Positions 1 through 5,888 are shown, counted from the stretch's first letter. The stretch is 8,701 nt of DNA from Promethearchaeota archaeon (GCA_019058515.1 JAHPYY010000047.1:1-8701), one strand, 5' to 3'. Numbers and translations: made by a program. The notes: generated by a model not told the origin, from the sequence alone.

Positions 1-362
1 CTGAATTTAAACCATGTTTTTGCGTTTGTATTTCTTGATCTCATATCAAATTTCAAACTTCCAACTTTACCTTCGAAGTTTAAATAACTTATAGCCTTCG
101 AAGACATTTGTGCATCGATCATGGTAATTGATGACTTGTCACTCCCTTGAGCAAGTCCAAGATAATCTCGTCCGTTGTGTTTCTTCCCACTCCAGTTATT
201 AATATCAATGCTAACTGAACTTTTAGTTAAACCAATTACATTAGTTCCTTCAGGACTATTGCTATTGCTGATGAAAATAATAGAAGCTGTAACTGTAATT
301 AAGAACAACAAAATCACGCTAAAGAGGAGGTTTTCCTTTTTTTTAAACCATTTTTTTTTCAT
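1..362 (-). CDS. N-anchored surface protein, N-terminal part (cut by window edge)
   Basis: The ATG at 362-360 follows a good Shine-Dalgarno (GAGGTAAG about 7 bases upstream), and the frame stays open for 120 codons to the left edge. The product begins with a lysine-rich head (MKKKWFKKKENLL), then one hydrophobic segment at about residues 13-32 (FSVILLFLITVTASIIFI), then a polar region rich in Ser, Asn and Gly. This is the layout of a signal anchor with an outside domain. The visible ectodomain (…SIDINNWSGKKHNGRDYLGLAQ…, later FEGKVGSLKFDMRSRN) has a beta-rich alternation and could start a LamG/concanavalin-like domain as in the gene before it, but too little is present to say. It is the fifth membrane-anchored product in a row. 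The start codon is followed by nine A, an A-run that may be prone to slippage. The function is unknown; the C-terminus lies outside the window. Confidence 0.75.
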   Translation of the reverse strand, partial: MKKKWFKKKENLLFSVILLFLITVTASIIFISNSNSPEGTNVIGLTKSSVSIDINNWSGKKHNGRDYLGLAQGSDKSSITMIDAQMSSKAISYLNFEGKVGSLKFDMRSRNTNAKTWFKF

Positions 363-463
363 TTCTAACTTACCTCAAAGATTTAGTGTATGCAGCTCTG
401 TTAGGACCTCTAATAGAGACGACCACTAATTCTTATGTTCCAATTTTCCGTTTAGAAAAAAAA

Positions 464-1084
464 TTATGAAATTGATAAATCTGCTAAATATACATGATAA
501 TCCTTTGAAGACTTAATAGTCTCGAAGATGAGCGTATCTACAGATACGAGATCGTCTTTCTCATAAAACATTTTATTCTCAAGCTCTTTTTCACCGTCAA
601 TTTTCAGAGTATAGCGATCAATATATGTAGAAAATTCGATTTCAAATTCAATCCAGGTGTCTACGTTATATCGTTTAAGCGTGTGCCACTCATCATCATA
701 ATAGTATCGAATCTTATTAAGATGCGAAATATATATCTTCACAGCGTAATCTAAATTGGATTTTAAGGAGATATACATCGTTTTTTTGTTGTTTACATCG
801 ATAAAGAGCGAAAATTTGATAGTTCCGGTAGTTTTTTCAGAAAAGGTTTTTGTGTATTTGGCCCGACCGGAATCAGAATTGTCTGTAAATTTTAGGACAT
901 TGTTTTTACCTTCAAGAGTTTCTTTTAGGGTTTCTATAGAACAATCGTCATCAACATCAATGATGTAATCGATTTCTTCGGGAACGGTTAAATTGGGAAG
1001 CTCTGTTCTAAAGAAAATTGCGTAAGCGAACAATCCAACCAATAAAAACGCCAATATAACGATTACGATGTTGTAATTCTTCAT
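464..1084 (-). CDS. N-anchored protein with LamG/concanavalin-like ectodomain
   Basis: This is a 206-residue product. The ATG at 1084 is preceded by GAGGT eight bases away, which supports the start. Residues 6-25 (IVIVILAFLLVGLFAYAIFF) form one transmembrane segment; the rest should lie outside the cell. From about residue 60 to the end the pattern is that of a LamG-like beta sandwich: FSLFIDVNNKKTMYISL, then WHTLKRYNVDTWIEFEIEF, then YTLKIDGEKELE and a closing strand YHVYLADLSIS. The 'W..I.I.F' strand followed by 'Y.L.IDG' is typical of this fold, which usually binds carbohydrate or another surface ligand; no metal or catalytic site can be read from it. It lies 64 bases after the PKD gene and 101 bases before the next anchored gene, in the same direction, so it probably belongs to the same surface-protein set. 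The fold call is from pattern only. Confidence 0.8.
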   Translation of the reverse strand: MKNYNIVIVILAFLLVGLFAYAIFFRTELPNLTVPEEIDYIIDVDDDCSIETLKETLEGKNNVLKFTDNSDSGRAKYTKTFSEKTTGTIKFSLFIDVNNKKTMYISLKSNLDYAVKIYISHLNKIRYYYDDEWHTLKRYNVDTWIEFEIEFSTYIDRYTLKIDGEKELENKMFYEKDDLVSVDTLIFETIKSSKDYHVYLADLSIS

Positions 1085-1148
1085 ATTAAACCTCTTTTCT
1101 GTTTTTTTAAGCGAAAAAAATATATCTAATAAGGATACGATTAAGAAA

Positions 1149-2078
1149 TTACGATTTATTTCTTGAAATCCGTTTTATTACTAAAACTAGCCCTACGATA
1201 GCGATAATTCCAAGTCCTCCAAAGATGAGAGTGTATGTAAAAGAACTAAATCCTAAATCTGTCTCGTCTTGAACATCCTCTTGATCGTCCTCTTGATCGT
1301 CCCACCAATTTTGATCGTTATCCTCCTCTTCTCTTGCATTTATTACAATCGTAGTGATAGCTGCGGTAGACCACGCTCCCTTATTGTCTTTGACCTTAAG
1401 AGAGATTGTATGGGTCCCAATTGATAAGTCTTCAGCTGGGATATTGAAATCCTTACTTTTGCTAAGTTCGTTGTCAAGATTAGATGACCATTGATACGCA
1501 GCAATGGTTCCATCAGAATCTTCTCCAAAACCCCTAAATAAAATCGTATCTGTTCCTTGGACTGCTGAGAGAGGAGATACTGAGGATATTCTTGCTATTG
1601 GTGCTTTATTTGTTGCAATTATTTTGATTATTTTTGTCGCCCAGGCAGAATGTGCTCCATCGTCATCGATAGTCTTAAATTTAATAGTATGGGTTCCAAT
1701 AGATAAGTCCGACGCAGATTTCGTAAACTGTTTTTGGTTGCTTAAAGTCCCATCGATTGACGATTTCCAAATATATCGCTTTACATAACCATCGGAATCT
1801 GTTCCCGTTCCTACGAAAGTAATGTAAGCAGTTTGTTCCGTTGAAATTGGACTAATTGACAAAATTGTTGCTGTTGGAGCAATATTATCTGGAGGTGGTT
1901 CTGGAGGTGGTTCTGGTTCGTCGTAAACGGGTTCTTCCCACTCTGGATTCACTCCAAAATCTCCATCGTAACTAATAGAAAAGGGATCTAACTGAATAAA
2001 AACAAACATAGAGAACAGAACGATTGCTGCAACTCCAATTTCTATGACCAGTTTTGTATTTTTTTCTATAATAATCAC
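1149..2078 (-). CDS. Double-anchored tandem PKD-domain surface protein
   Basis: This is a 309-residue product. In order: a membrane segment at residues 10-30, a proline-glutamate linker at 46-66 (EPEPPPEPPP), PKD-like domain 1 at about 67-155, PKD-like domain 2 at about 158-248, a very acidic linker at 249-274, a second membrane segment at 281-302 and a basic tail (KRISRNKS). Both repeats carry the PKD signature of DSDG followed by an aromatic strand (YIWKSS, YQWSSN) and then DLSIGTHTI..K..D..G..S. PKD domains act as rigid spacers or adhesion modules on archaeal surface proteins. Two membrane segments would hold the domains as an outside loop, unless the first is a cleaved signal. The only usual start is GTG at 2078, one base after the previous gene's TAA, so translation is probably coupled. 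The best Shine-Dalgarno (AAGGTGAT) overlaps that GTG rather than preceding it. Confidence 0.85.
   Translation of the reverse strand: MIIIEKNTKLVIEIGVAAIVLFSMFVFIQLDPFSISYDGDFGVNPEWEEPVYDEPEPPPEPPPDNIAPTATILSISPISTEQTAYITFVGTGTDSDGYVKRYIWKSSIDGTLSNQKQFTKSASDLSIGTHTIKFKTIDDDGAHSAWATKIIKIIATNKAPIARISSVSPLSAVQGTDTILFRGFGEDSDGTIAAYQWSSNLDNELSKSKDFNIPAEDLSIGTHTISLKVKDNKGAWSTAAITTIVINAREEEDNDQNWWDDQEDDQEDVQDETDLGFSSFTYTLIFGGLGIIAIVGLVLVIKRISRNKS
1276..1299 (+). repeat. Tandem 12-base repeat in acidic linker
   Basis: The unit TCCTCTTGATCG occurs twice in tandem (1276-1287 and 1288-1299), and a further TTGATCG follows at about 1311-1317. On the coding (minus) strand it specifies the Asp/Gln/Glu linker between the second PKD domain and the C-terminal membrane segment. 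The unit is four codons, so copy-number change would alter linker length without breaking the frame. Confidence 0.8.
1888..1911 (+). repeat. Tandem 12-base repeat encoding EPPP linker
   Basis: TCTGGAGGTGGT is present twice in tandem and is followed by a partial third unit (TCTGGTTCG). On the minus strand it encodes the Glu-Pro-Pro-Pro units that form the stiff stalk between the N-terminal membrane segment and the first PKD domain. The repeat unit is a multiple of three, so stalk length can change in frame. Confidence 0.8.
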
Positions 2079-2079
2079 C

Positions 2080-3453
2080 TTATTTCGTTAATTTGCGCCT
2101 TGTTTTATTTAAAATTATGAACGGTAAAGTTTTGATTAAAATAACAATAATTAAGCCAATAATTATCAAGAATATAATAGCGAAGATTATCCCAAACACT
2201 CCCGTAAATGGATTAAATGTATCGTCAGGTAAAGTAGGAATATCTCCCTGATATGTTGTATCCCATACCCAAGCTCCCGATTCGAAAAATGGAGAATCTA
2301 ATTCGGATTCTGAAAGTACATGATCCGGTTGAACGGTCATGTAAAGATCCATTTTTATTTCAAATCGATAATAGATATAAGGATTTCTAACATCACACGC
2401 TACTCTTCTAGGAACTTGCTTTGTGGTTGGACCATATGTAAATATCATAAACGATGGAGAGACAACCGGTACATCGTGCCAGTCCCATTTGATTTTTGCA
2501 CTTGTAAGTTTGTTGTATTGTCGGGTTTCCGTAATCTCTGGTTGAATGTATGCTTTCAAATTGAAGACATATTTATCTGTGCTTGATAAAGTATTATCAC
2601 AAGTTGTCCCCTTGGGCCAACCCGATACTTCCCAATTTTGTAGGGTAATAGGATCAGTAATATCTCCTTTCGTCCAGCCAATGTGTGCCTGTTTATTAAT
2701 CCAGTTTTTTAACTCCGATTCAAAATTTGTTTGAGCGTTTAGGGTAACAATTTCCAATTGTTCTGAATCTTTTTCGTTGTAATCTACGAAAATATCTTCT
2801 TTTAAACCTACAAAATCGGTTCTAACCTCGACTATTTTAACTCCTACTACATCATCAACTAAGGAGGGCATTTCAAAACTGTATCCATTGAGATCTAAAT
2901 GACCACTCCAACCAATTAAGGGTTTCATCCCAACTTCAACTGGGAAATATCCATTGTATTGATGCTTGTTTCGAACTGAAAATGCTACATCGTAGTATCC
3001 AGCTTTATAATACGCTATGTTCTGACCCTCATCGTATATCGAAGCAAATTTATCAACAGTTAGATACGTTCTTTCTTTATAATTTGAAACGCTAAAATAT
3101 TGATCAATATCTCTCACACTTACAGTAGTGTACACAGCTCCTTCAACCCCAAATAATGCTTGAGCTTTATATAGGATTTTATTATTGGCTTTGTCGTAAG
3201 CGTATTGACCGAGATTTTTAAACGCTAAAAGATCCTTTCCTCCAATATTTAAATGGATCTGGCCAATCCCATCAGAAGGATCTATATCTTGAAAACTTGA
3301 AGGGTTAACTAATAAATGATCTGCAGTAATTATTGGATTCGCTATATTTGACTTATTAGCATATCCAGGTAACGAAAATGAAATTAATAAATTAGTGAAA
3401 ATAAAAAAAAAGAAAAAAAAGGAAAAAAATTTAGTTGTACGATTCATGGGCAT
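2080..3453 (-). CDS. Type I membrane surface protein (signal peptide plus C-terminal anchor)
   Basis: This is a 457-residue product that I do not recognise. Residues 1-32 look like a cleavable signal peptide: a basic head (MNRTTK), a phenylalanine-rich core, and a likely cut after LPGYA. A ~385-residue ectodomain follows, rich in beta-type alternation, aromatic residues and Asp, with only two cysteines (in TTCDN and RRVACD) that could pair. A long hydrophobic segment at about 419-448 and a basic tail (NKTRRKLTK) anchor it in the membrane. Single-pass spikes of archaeal pleomorphic viruses and many archaeal surface proteins have this layout, but no sequence link to either is visible. ATG 3453 lies three bases after the stop of the 343-residue gene with no clear Shine-Dalgarno, so translation is probably coupled; ATG 3447 (residue 3) is an alternative. 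The next gene starts one base after this stop. Confidence 0.8.
   Translation of the reverse strand: MPMNRTTKFFSFFFFFFIFTNLLISFSLPGYANKSNIANPIITADHLLVNPSSFQDIDPSDGIGQIHLNIGGKDLLAFKNLGQYAYDKANNKILYKAQALFGVEGAVYTTVSVRDIDQYFSVSNYKERTYLTVDKFASIYDEGQNIAYYKAGYYDVAFSVRNKHQYNGYFPVEVGMKPLIGWSGHLDLNGYSFEMPSLVDDVVGVKIVEVRTDFVGLKEDIFVDYNEKDSEQLEIVTLNAQTNFESELKNWINKQAHIGWTKGDITDPITLQNWEVSGWPKGTTCDNTLSSTDKYVFNLKAYIQPEITETRQYNKLTSAKIKWDWHDVPVVSPSFMIFTYGPTTKQVPRRVACDVRNPYIYYRFEIKMDLYMTVQPDHVLSESELDSPFFESGAWVWDTTYQGDIPTLPDDTFNPFTGVFGIIFAIIFLIIIGLIIVILIKTLPFIILNKTRRKLTK
3403..3429 (+). repeat. Homopolymer tracts in signal-peptide coding region
   Basis: Three A-runs of 9 (3403-3411), 8 (3413-3420) and 7 (3423-3429) bases are separated by only G or GG. 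On the coding strand they are T-runs encoding the poly-phenylalanine core of the signal peptide of the 457-residue protein. Runs of this length can slip during replication and would shift the frame within the first ~20 codons. Confidence 0.75.
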
Positions 3454-3456
3454 TTC

Positions 3457-4488
3457 TTAAGCCGCAATATCGGAATATTTTACGAATGGACCTAAGTTGT
3501 CATCATTTTGCGGAACTGAGATACGACCAGAATCTACGTCAGAAAGACTGATGTTCGTACCGAATTCTAACTCAATTGGTAGAGTATAATCGTTATCTTT
3601 GAAGGTAATTACTTCAGTAAATACGAGATAGATTTTATCGCCTGAAACAATTACTTCTACAGGATAATCAATGTAAAAGTTTGTGATCGTACAGTTAACT
3701 TGATTGACATTAGAATCATCAGTACTAATAGTATCGTTAAAGTCTAACATTAACGCAAAACAATTAGTATAACGCTCTAATGTATCATCGTATTTTTTCT
3801 GTGTGTCATCTCCAGGCACATAAACTGGAGCTTGACACCTCCAGAATCTCTCGTCATAGAGTTCTCTGAGTTCGGTTCCGTCCATCTCATCAACATCGCT
3901 CTGTTCAATATCCCATCCTCCGGCACCAGAATGAGTATCGGTCGTAGTATGAGGAGGAACTGACATAGTAAAGGTGAAGTTACCGTTTGTTTGATAACCA
4001 CTAACAGTTACTTCGTCCTTGGTATCTGTTAGCATGTTAAAGTTTACATCGCTGCTCTGATGATTCACATAAATCACATAGTCTCCATTGCCACTATAAA
4101 GATGAAAGTCGTGAGCAAATACGCTTTCTGAGTCGGGATCAATTTCGACCCAGTAGTAGCTGTATGAGCTTAAGTCGATAGAAATATCTTCTGCTTCTTT
4201 AGAACTCTCTTCCTCGTCAAATTTAGTACTCAGGTAGGTTACATCTTCAAACTCTTCGATAGAATCCGAGTCTTCTGGAATCCATATACTTACTTCCACA
4301 AAATCAGAAACATCCTCGCCATCAACAGACGAAATAAGGGAAAGAGTAGTTACGCTCACTTCCTCTTCCTCGCTTGGGATGGGAGCGTAATAAGTTCGAA
4401 GGAAAAAATAGCCACCAATGAATATAGCTCCAATGAGAAGGACTGCAATGATGATTTTGGTGTTCTTGGACCATCCTTTTCCAATCAT
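3457..4488 (-). CDS. N-anchored surface protein of unknown function, first gene of left operon
   Basis: This is a 343-residue product that I do not recognise. ATG 4488 is preceded by GAGGTAAG, a strong Shine-Dalgarno. Residues 11-30 (KIIIAVLLIGAIFIGGYFFL) form one membrane segment after a short basic head, so the rest should be outside. The region at 40-110 is very acidic (EEEEVS, DSDSIEEFED, FDEEESS). A beta-rich body follows with motifs such as HDFHLYSGNGDYVIYVNH and GNFTFTMSVPP, then a segment with WRCQAPVYVP and NCFALMLDF, and a final beta region. Three cysteines and several N-glycosylation-type sites (NFT, NDT, NCT, NIS) fit an exposed protein. Residues 300-331 (DYTLPIELEFG…) closely match residues 43-73 of the 92-residue protein at 7428-7706. 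As leader gene of the surface set it could be a major surface or virion protein; that is inference. Confidence 0.85.
   Translation of the reverse strand: MIGKGWSKNTKIIIAVLLIGAIFIGGYFFLRTYYAPIPSEEEEVSVTTLSLISSVDGEDVSDFVEVSIWIPEDSDSIEEFEDVTYLSTKFDEEESSKEAEDISIDLSSYSYYWVEIDPDSESVFAHDFHLYSGNGDYVIYVNHQSSDVNFNMLTDTKDEVTVSGYQTNGNFTFTMSVPPHTTTDTHSGAGGWDIEQSDVDEMDGTELRELYDERFWRCQAPVYVPGDDTQKKYDDTLERYTNCFALMLDFNDTISTDDSNVNQVNCTITNFYIDYPVEVIVSGDKIYLVFTEVITFKDNDYTLPIELEFGTNISLSDVDSGRISVPQNDDNLGPFVKYSDIAA
3496..3591 (-). other. Shared peptide module, copy in the 343-residue surface protein
   Basis: Residues 300-331 of the 343-residue protein match residues 43-73 of the 92-residue protein encoded at 7488-7580. 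Of 30 aligned residues 21 are identical, with one single-residue gap. The core is DY.LPIELEFG followed by ISL, DS.RI, VP and DD. DNA identity over the same codons is lower (about 58 of 90 bases by hand count), and the two aligned serines in the ISL and DS steps use different codon families, so it is the peptide that is conserved. Confidence 0.85.
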
Positions 4489-4588
4489 TTTATTTGCTTA
4501 CCTCTTTTTTTTGATTTAAAATATAGAATTTTTGGATTTTTTTAGTAAAAGAATTGATTACCTTGAAAATACATTTGAATAATAACTG

Positions 4589-4608
4589 ATTTTTAAGCTA
4601 TTTAAACA
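4589..4608 (-). promoter_or_regulatory. Probable promoter of the surface-protein operon
   Basis: On the minus strand two archaeal TATA-like boxes lie in a row: TTTAAATA (4606-4599) and CTTAAAAA (4597-4590). Either would start transcription near 4565-4580 and give a leader of roughly 80-90 bases before ATG 4488. The inverted repeat at 4609-4657 abuts the upstream side, as an operator would. Another AT-rich box close to the gene (4519-4530) is an alternative promoter with a very short leader. Confidence 0.45.
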
Positions 4609-4657
4609 ATATGCATCTAACGCATTACTCTGATAATAATATGCGTAATATGCATAT
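4609..4657. promoter_or_regulatory. Inverted repeat, candidate operator ahead of surface operon
   Basis: The left arm ATATGCATCTAACGCAT (4609-4625) and right arm ATGCGTAATATGCATAT (4641-4657) are reverse complements at 15 of 17 positions, with a 15-base spacer. Each arm holds ATGCGTWA (TAACGCAT at 4618-4625 and ATGCGTAA at 4641-4648). The same octamer, ATGCGTTA, lies at 4988-4995 beside the HTH gene's own TATA box. The simplest reading is that the HTH protein binds here and controls the left operon. Confidence 0.55.
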
Positions 4658-4700
4658 TTTTAAAAAACCGGATTCTCCTGGAGAAAAAAATAAAACTTTT
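4658..4700 (-). terminator. Probable T-rich terminator after the HTH gene, with a short palindrome
   Basis: Just past the HTH stop the minus strand reads GTTTTATTTTTTTCTCC, then the hairpin-forming palindrome TTCTCC-A-GGAGAA (4673-4685), then GGTTTTTTAAAAA. T-rich tracts are the usual archaeal termination signal; the perfect 6-base arms with one central base could instead be a protein site. It would separate the HTH transcript from the surface operon promoter. Confidence 0.4.
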
Positions 4701-4706
4701 ATAAAA

Positions 4707-4955
4707 TTAGAGAGTCTCATTTAACTTGTTAAGTAATACTTCCAAATCACATTTTAACTCAAAATATCTGCTTAATTTAGGATTAGAAAGTAAAACCTCC
4801 AAAATTTTTTTATATTTGGAATAGGGAGGATCAACATCTCCATTTTCTATCCTGGAGATTGTAGATTGAGTTAAATTTGTTATATTCGCTAATTCTTGTT
4901 GGCTAATATTATTAATTTGCCTTAATTTTTTTATGAGTTTTGGACCAGGAAGCAT
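4707..4955 (-). CDS. Small HTH transcription regulator (XRE/Cro-C1 type)
   Basis: This is an 82-residue product. Residues 7-55 form a helix-turn-helix of the Cro/C1 family: LIKKLRQINNISQQELANI, the recognition region TNLTQSTISRIENGDVDPP, and YSKYKKILEVL. The R(I/L)ENG(D)VDP ending followed by the Y/T-K-K-I-L helix is common in archaeal members. The last ~25 residues are helical and could dimerise. It should bind DNA as a dimer, and two ATGCGTWA-type sites plus its own promoter copy suggest self-repression and control of the surface operon. There is no Shine-Dalgarno ahead of ATG 4955, but a TATA-like box centres 28 bases upstream, which fits a leaderless transcript. It is monocistronic between the NYN gene and the surface operon. 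Which sites it really binds is inference. Confidence 0.85.
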   Translation of the reverse strand: MLPGPKLIKKLRQINNISQQELANITNLTQSTISRIENGDVDPPYSKYKKILEVLLSNPKLSRYFELKCDLEVLLNKLNETL

Positions 4956-4978
4956 TATGTGAGTAAAAGATAGTTGAA

Positions 4979-4998
4979 TATTAAAATATGCGTTAACG
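4979..4998 (-). promoter_or_regulatory. Promoter of the HTH gene with overlapping candidate operator
   Basis: The minus strand reads CGTTAACGCATATTTTAATA. The TATA-like part (ATATTTTAATA) is centred about 28 bases from the A of ATG 4955, the spacing expected for leaderless archaeal mRNA. Directly upstream, where TFB would bind, are the palindrome CGTTAACG (4991-4998) and the octamer ATGCGTTA (4988-4995, plus strand), which also occurs in the 4609-4657 inverted repeat. A repressor bound here would block initiation. Confidence 0.5.
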
Positions 4999-5006
4999 GA
5001 ATACTT

Positions 5007-5020
5007 ATTAACTGGTTAAT
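5007..5020. repeat. 14-base inverted repeat upstream of HTH gene
   Basis: ATTAAC-TG-GTTAAT has perfect 6-base arms around a 2-base centre. It lies about 20 bases upstream of the HTH TATA box, so it may be an activator or second operator site; its core differs from the ATGCGTWA motif. Confidence 0.4.
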
Positions 5021-5080
5021 TATGGTTACTAAAATAATCCGTCAAAAACCTTTATTATGGTTCTAGTAATGCTTAAATAG

Positions 5081-5099
5081 TTACTTAGTTACTAAGTAA
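5081..5099. repeat. 19-base inverted repeat between NYN and HTH genes
   Basis: TTACTTAG-TTA-CTAAGTAA has perfect 8-base arms with a 3-base centre, the size of a dimeric regulator site. It directly abuts the longer inverted repeat that begins at 5100 and follows a TATA-like CTTAAATA at 5072-5079. No known site was recognised. Confidence 0.5.
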
Positions 5100-5164
5100 G
5101 TGGAGAGTAATACAAATCAAAACTGATTAATTACTTTCACAATTCAAATCTCATTACTCTCCAC
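5100..5164. repeat. Long-loop inverted repeat downstream of the NYN gene
   Basis: GTGGAGAGTAAT (5100-5111) and ATTACTCTCCAC (5153-5164) are perfect 12-base arms separated by 41 bases. The right arm ends three bases from the NYN stop codon, so on the minus strand the NYN transcript would run straight into a stem with a ~41-base loop. There is no T-tract after it, so a simple terminator is unlikely. A repeat with nearly the same geometry lies on the other side of the NYN gene at 5795-5858. Confidence 0.65.
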
Positions 5165-5167
5165 CTT

Positions 5168-5689
5168 TTATCTTAATTCTATCTTATCCAGATGAGCATC
5201 TAGATAATTTATATTTTGAGTTGGGATAATTTTGGTTAATCTATATGAAAGAGCTTTCTTAAAAGTCCATATTTCAACGCTTTTATTTAAAGATAAAATT
5301 TTCTTTATCACTGGTGCGTAATCTCCATCACCACTAACGAGTACTGCGATATCATACTTATTTTGGAATGCGGAAGATAGCATCTCAGTAGCTAACGCAA
5401 TGTCTATTTCTTTTTCCTTAATTGTTTTATCTGGTCTAATCTTTACAATTGCAGTTATTGGATTTATTTGATTTTTTCGAAGGAGTTCGAAAAATTTTTT
5501 TTTCTTAAACTTTGTTACAGAGTCTTTTGCGGGTTTAATACCCATAAATGTATGTGATGCTACTAAATTCCGGTCACCAATAATTAGGTCTCTGAGTTTA
5601 ATATAATCAAACTTTTTATTGAGTTTTAAAAATTCCCGGAAGATATTATTATGATCAAAGAAAATCATAATTCTTTTTCTTTCAGTCAT
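5168..5689 (-). CDS. NYN/LabA-like (PIN-fold) nuclease
   Basis: From ATG 5689 the product is 173 residues. It carries the acidic motifs of the NYN (LabA/DUF88) branch of PIN-like nucleases: IMIFFDHNNIF near the N-terminus (Asp12, Asn14/15), KEKEIDIALATEML in the middle (Asp96), and AVLVSGDGDYAPVIKK (Asp121, Asp123). These residues bind a metal, and family members cut RNA, so an active cytoplasmic ribonuclease is expected. The length is normal and there is no added HTH or OST-HTH domain. A GTG at 5728 would add 13 residues, but a TATA-like box (CTTAAATA, 5742-5735) would put the transcript start near 5712, downstream of that GTG, so ATG 5689 is preferred. There is no clear Shine-Dalgarno. It stands alone, bracketed by two inverted repeats. 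Defence, plasmid-style addiction or RNA processing are all possible roles. Confidence 0.85.
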   Translation of the reverse strand: MTERKRIMIFFDHNNIFREFLKLNKKFDYIKLRDLIIGDRNLVASHTFMGIKPAKDSVTKFKKKKFFELLRKNQINPITAIVKIRPDKTIKEKEIDIALATEMLSSAFQNKYDIAVLVSGDGDYAPVIKKILSLNKSVEIWTFKKALSYRLTKIIPTQNINYLDAHLDKIELR

Positions 5690-5734
5690 TTGAAACACTT
5701 TTTTTTTAGTATTACTATTGATTGTCACAAAGAA

Positions 5735-5742
5735 TATTTAAG
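5735..5742 (-). promoter_or_regulatory. Probable promoter of the NYN gene
   Basis: The minus strand reads CCTTAAATATTC, a good archaeal TATA box. A start about 25 bases downstream falls near 5712 and gives a leader of about 20 bases before ATG 5689, which is why that start was chosen over GTG 5728. Confidence 0.45.
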
Positions 5743-5794
5743 GTTAAATGGAAAATCAAATTATCCTAGAGAATGTAAGTTTAAAGAAAATAAT

Positions 5795-5858
5795 TTGAGG
5801 AAATACAGCTCTCTAGGTTTAGAAATCTAGAATGTAATGATTATATGTATTTCCTCAA
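5795..5858. repeat. Long-loop inverted repeat upstream of the NYN gene
   Basis: TTGAGGAAATACA (5795-5807) and TGTATTTCCTCAA (5846-5858) are perfect 13-base arms with a 38-base spacer, 64 bases in all. The spacer also holds CTCTAGG (5811-5817), whose complement CCTAGAG lies just outside at 5765-5771, so alternative stems can form. AGAATGTAA occurs twice nearby (about 5770-5778 and 5829-5837). Possibly a structured RNA, a recombination site or a replication site. Confidence 0.65.
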
Positions 5859-5862
5859 TTAG

Positions 5863-5872
5863 GCTATAAAAA
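5863..5872 (+). promoter_or_regulatory. TATA-like box on the plus strand ahead of the gene remnant
   Basis: GCTATAAAAA is a strong match to an archaeal TATA box and lies about 21-25 bases before ATG 5889. It begins four bases after the end of the 5795-5858 inverted repeat, so that repeat sits at the upstream promoter position. Confidence 0.4.
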
Positions 5873-5888
5873 TTTGAATATATAAATA

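Noticed and set aside
175..429. Plus-strand 84-codon open frame
   Set aside because: It overlaps the N-terminal part of the minus-strand anchored gene, which has a clear Shine-Dalgarno and membrane segment; its own content is the complement of that coding sequence.
1504..1788. Plus-strand 94-codon open frame inside the PKD gene
   Set aside because: Antisense shadow of the PKD repeats, with no ribosome site; the minus-strand PKD signature is unmistakable.
5060..5870. CRISPR array in the repeat-rich middle region
   Set aside because: The repeats are single inverted pairs, with no run of equal direct repeats and spacers.
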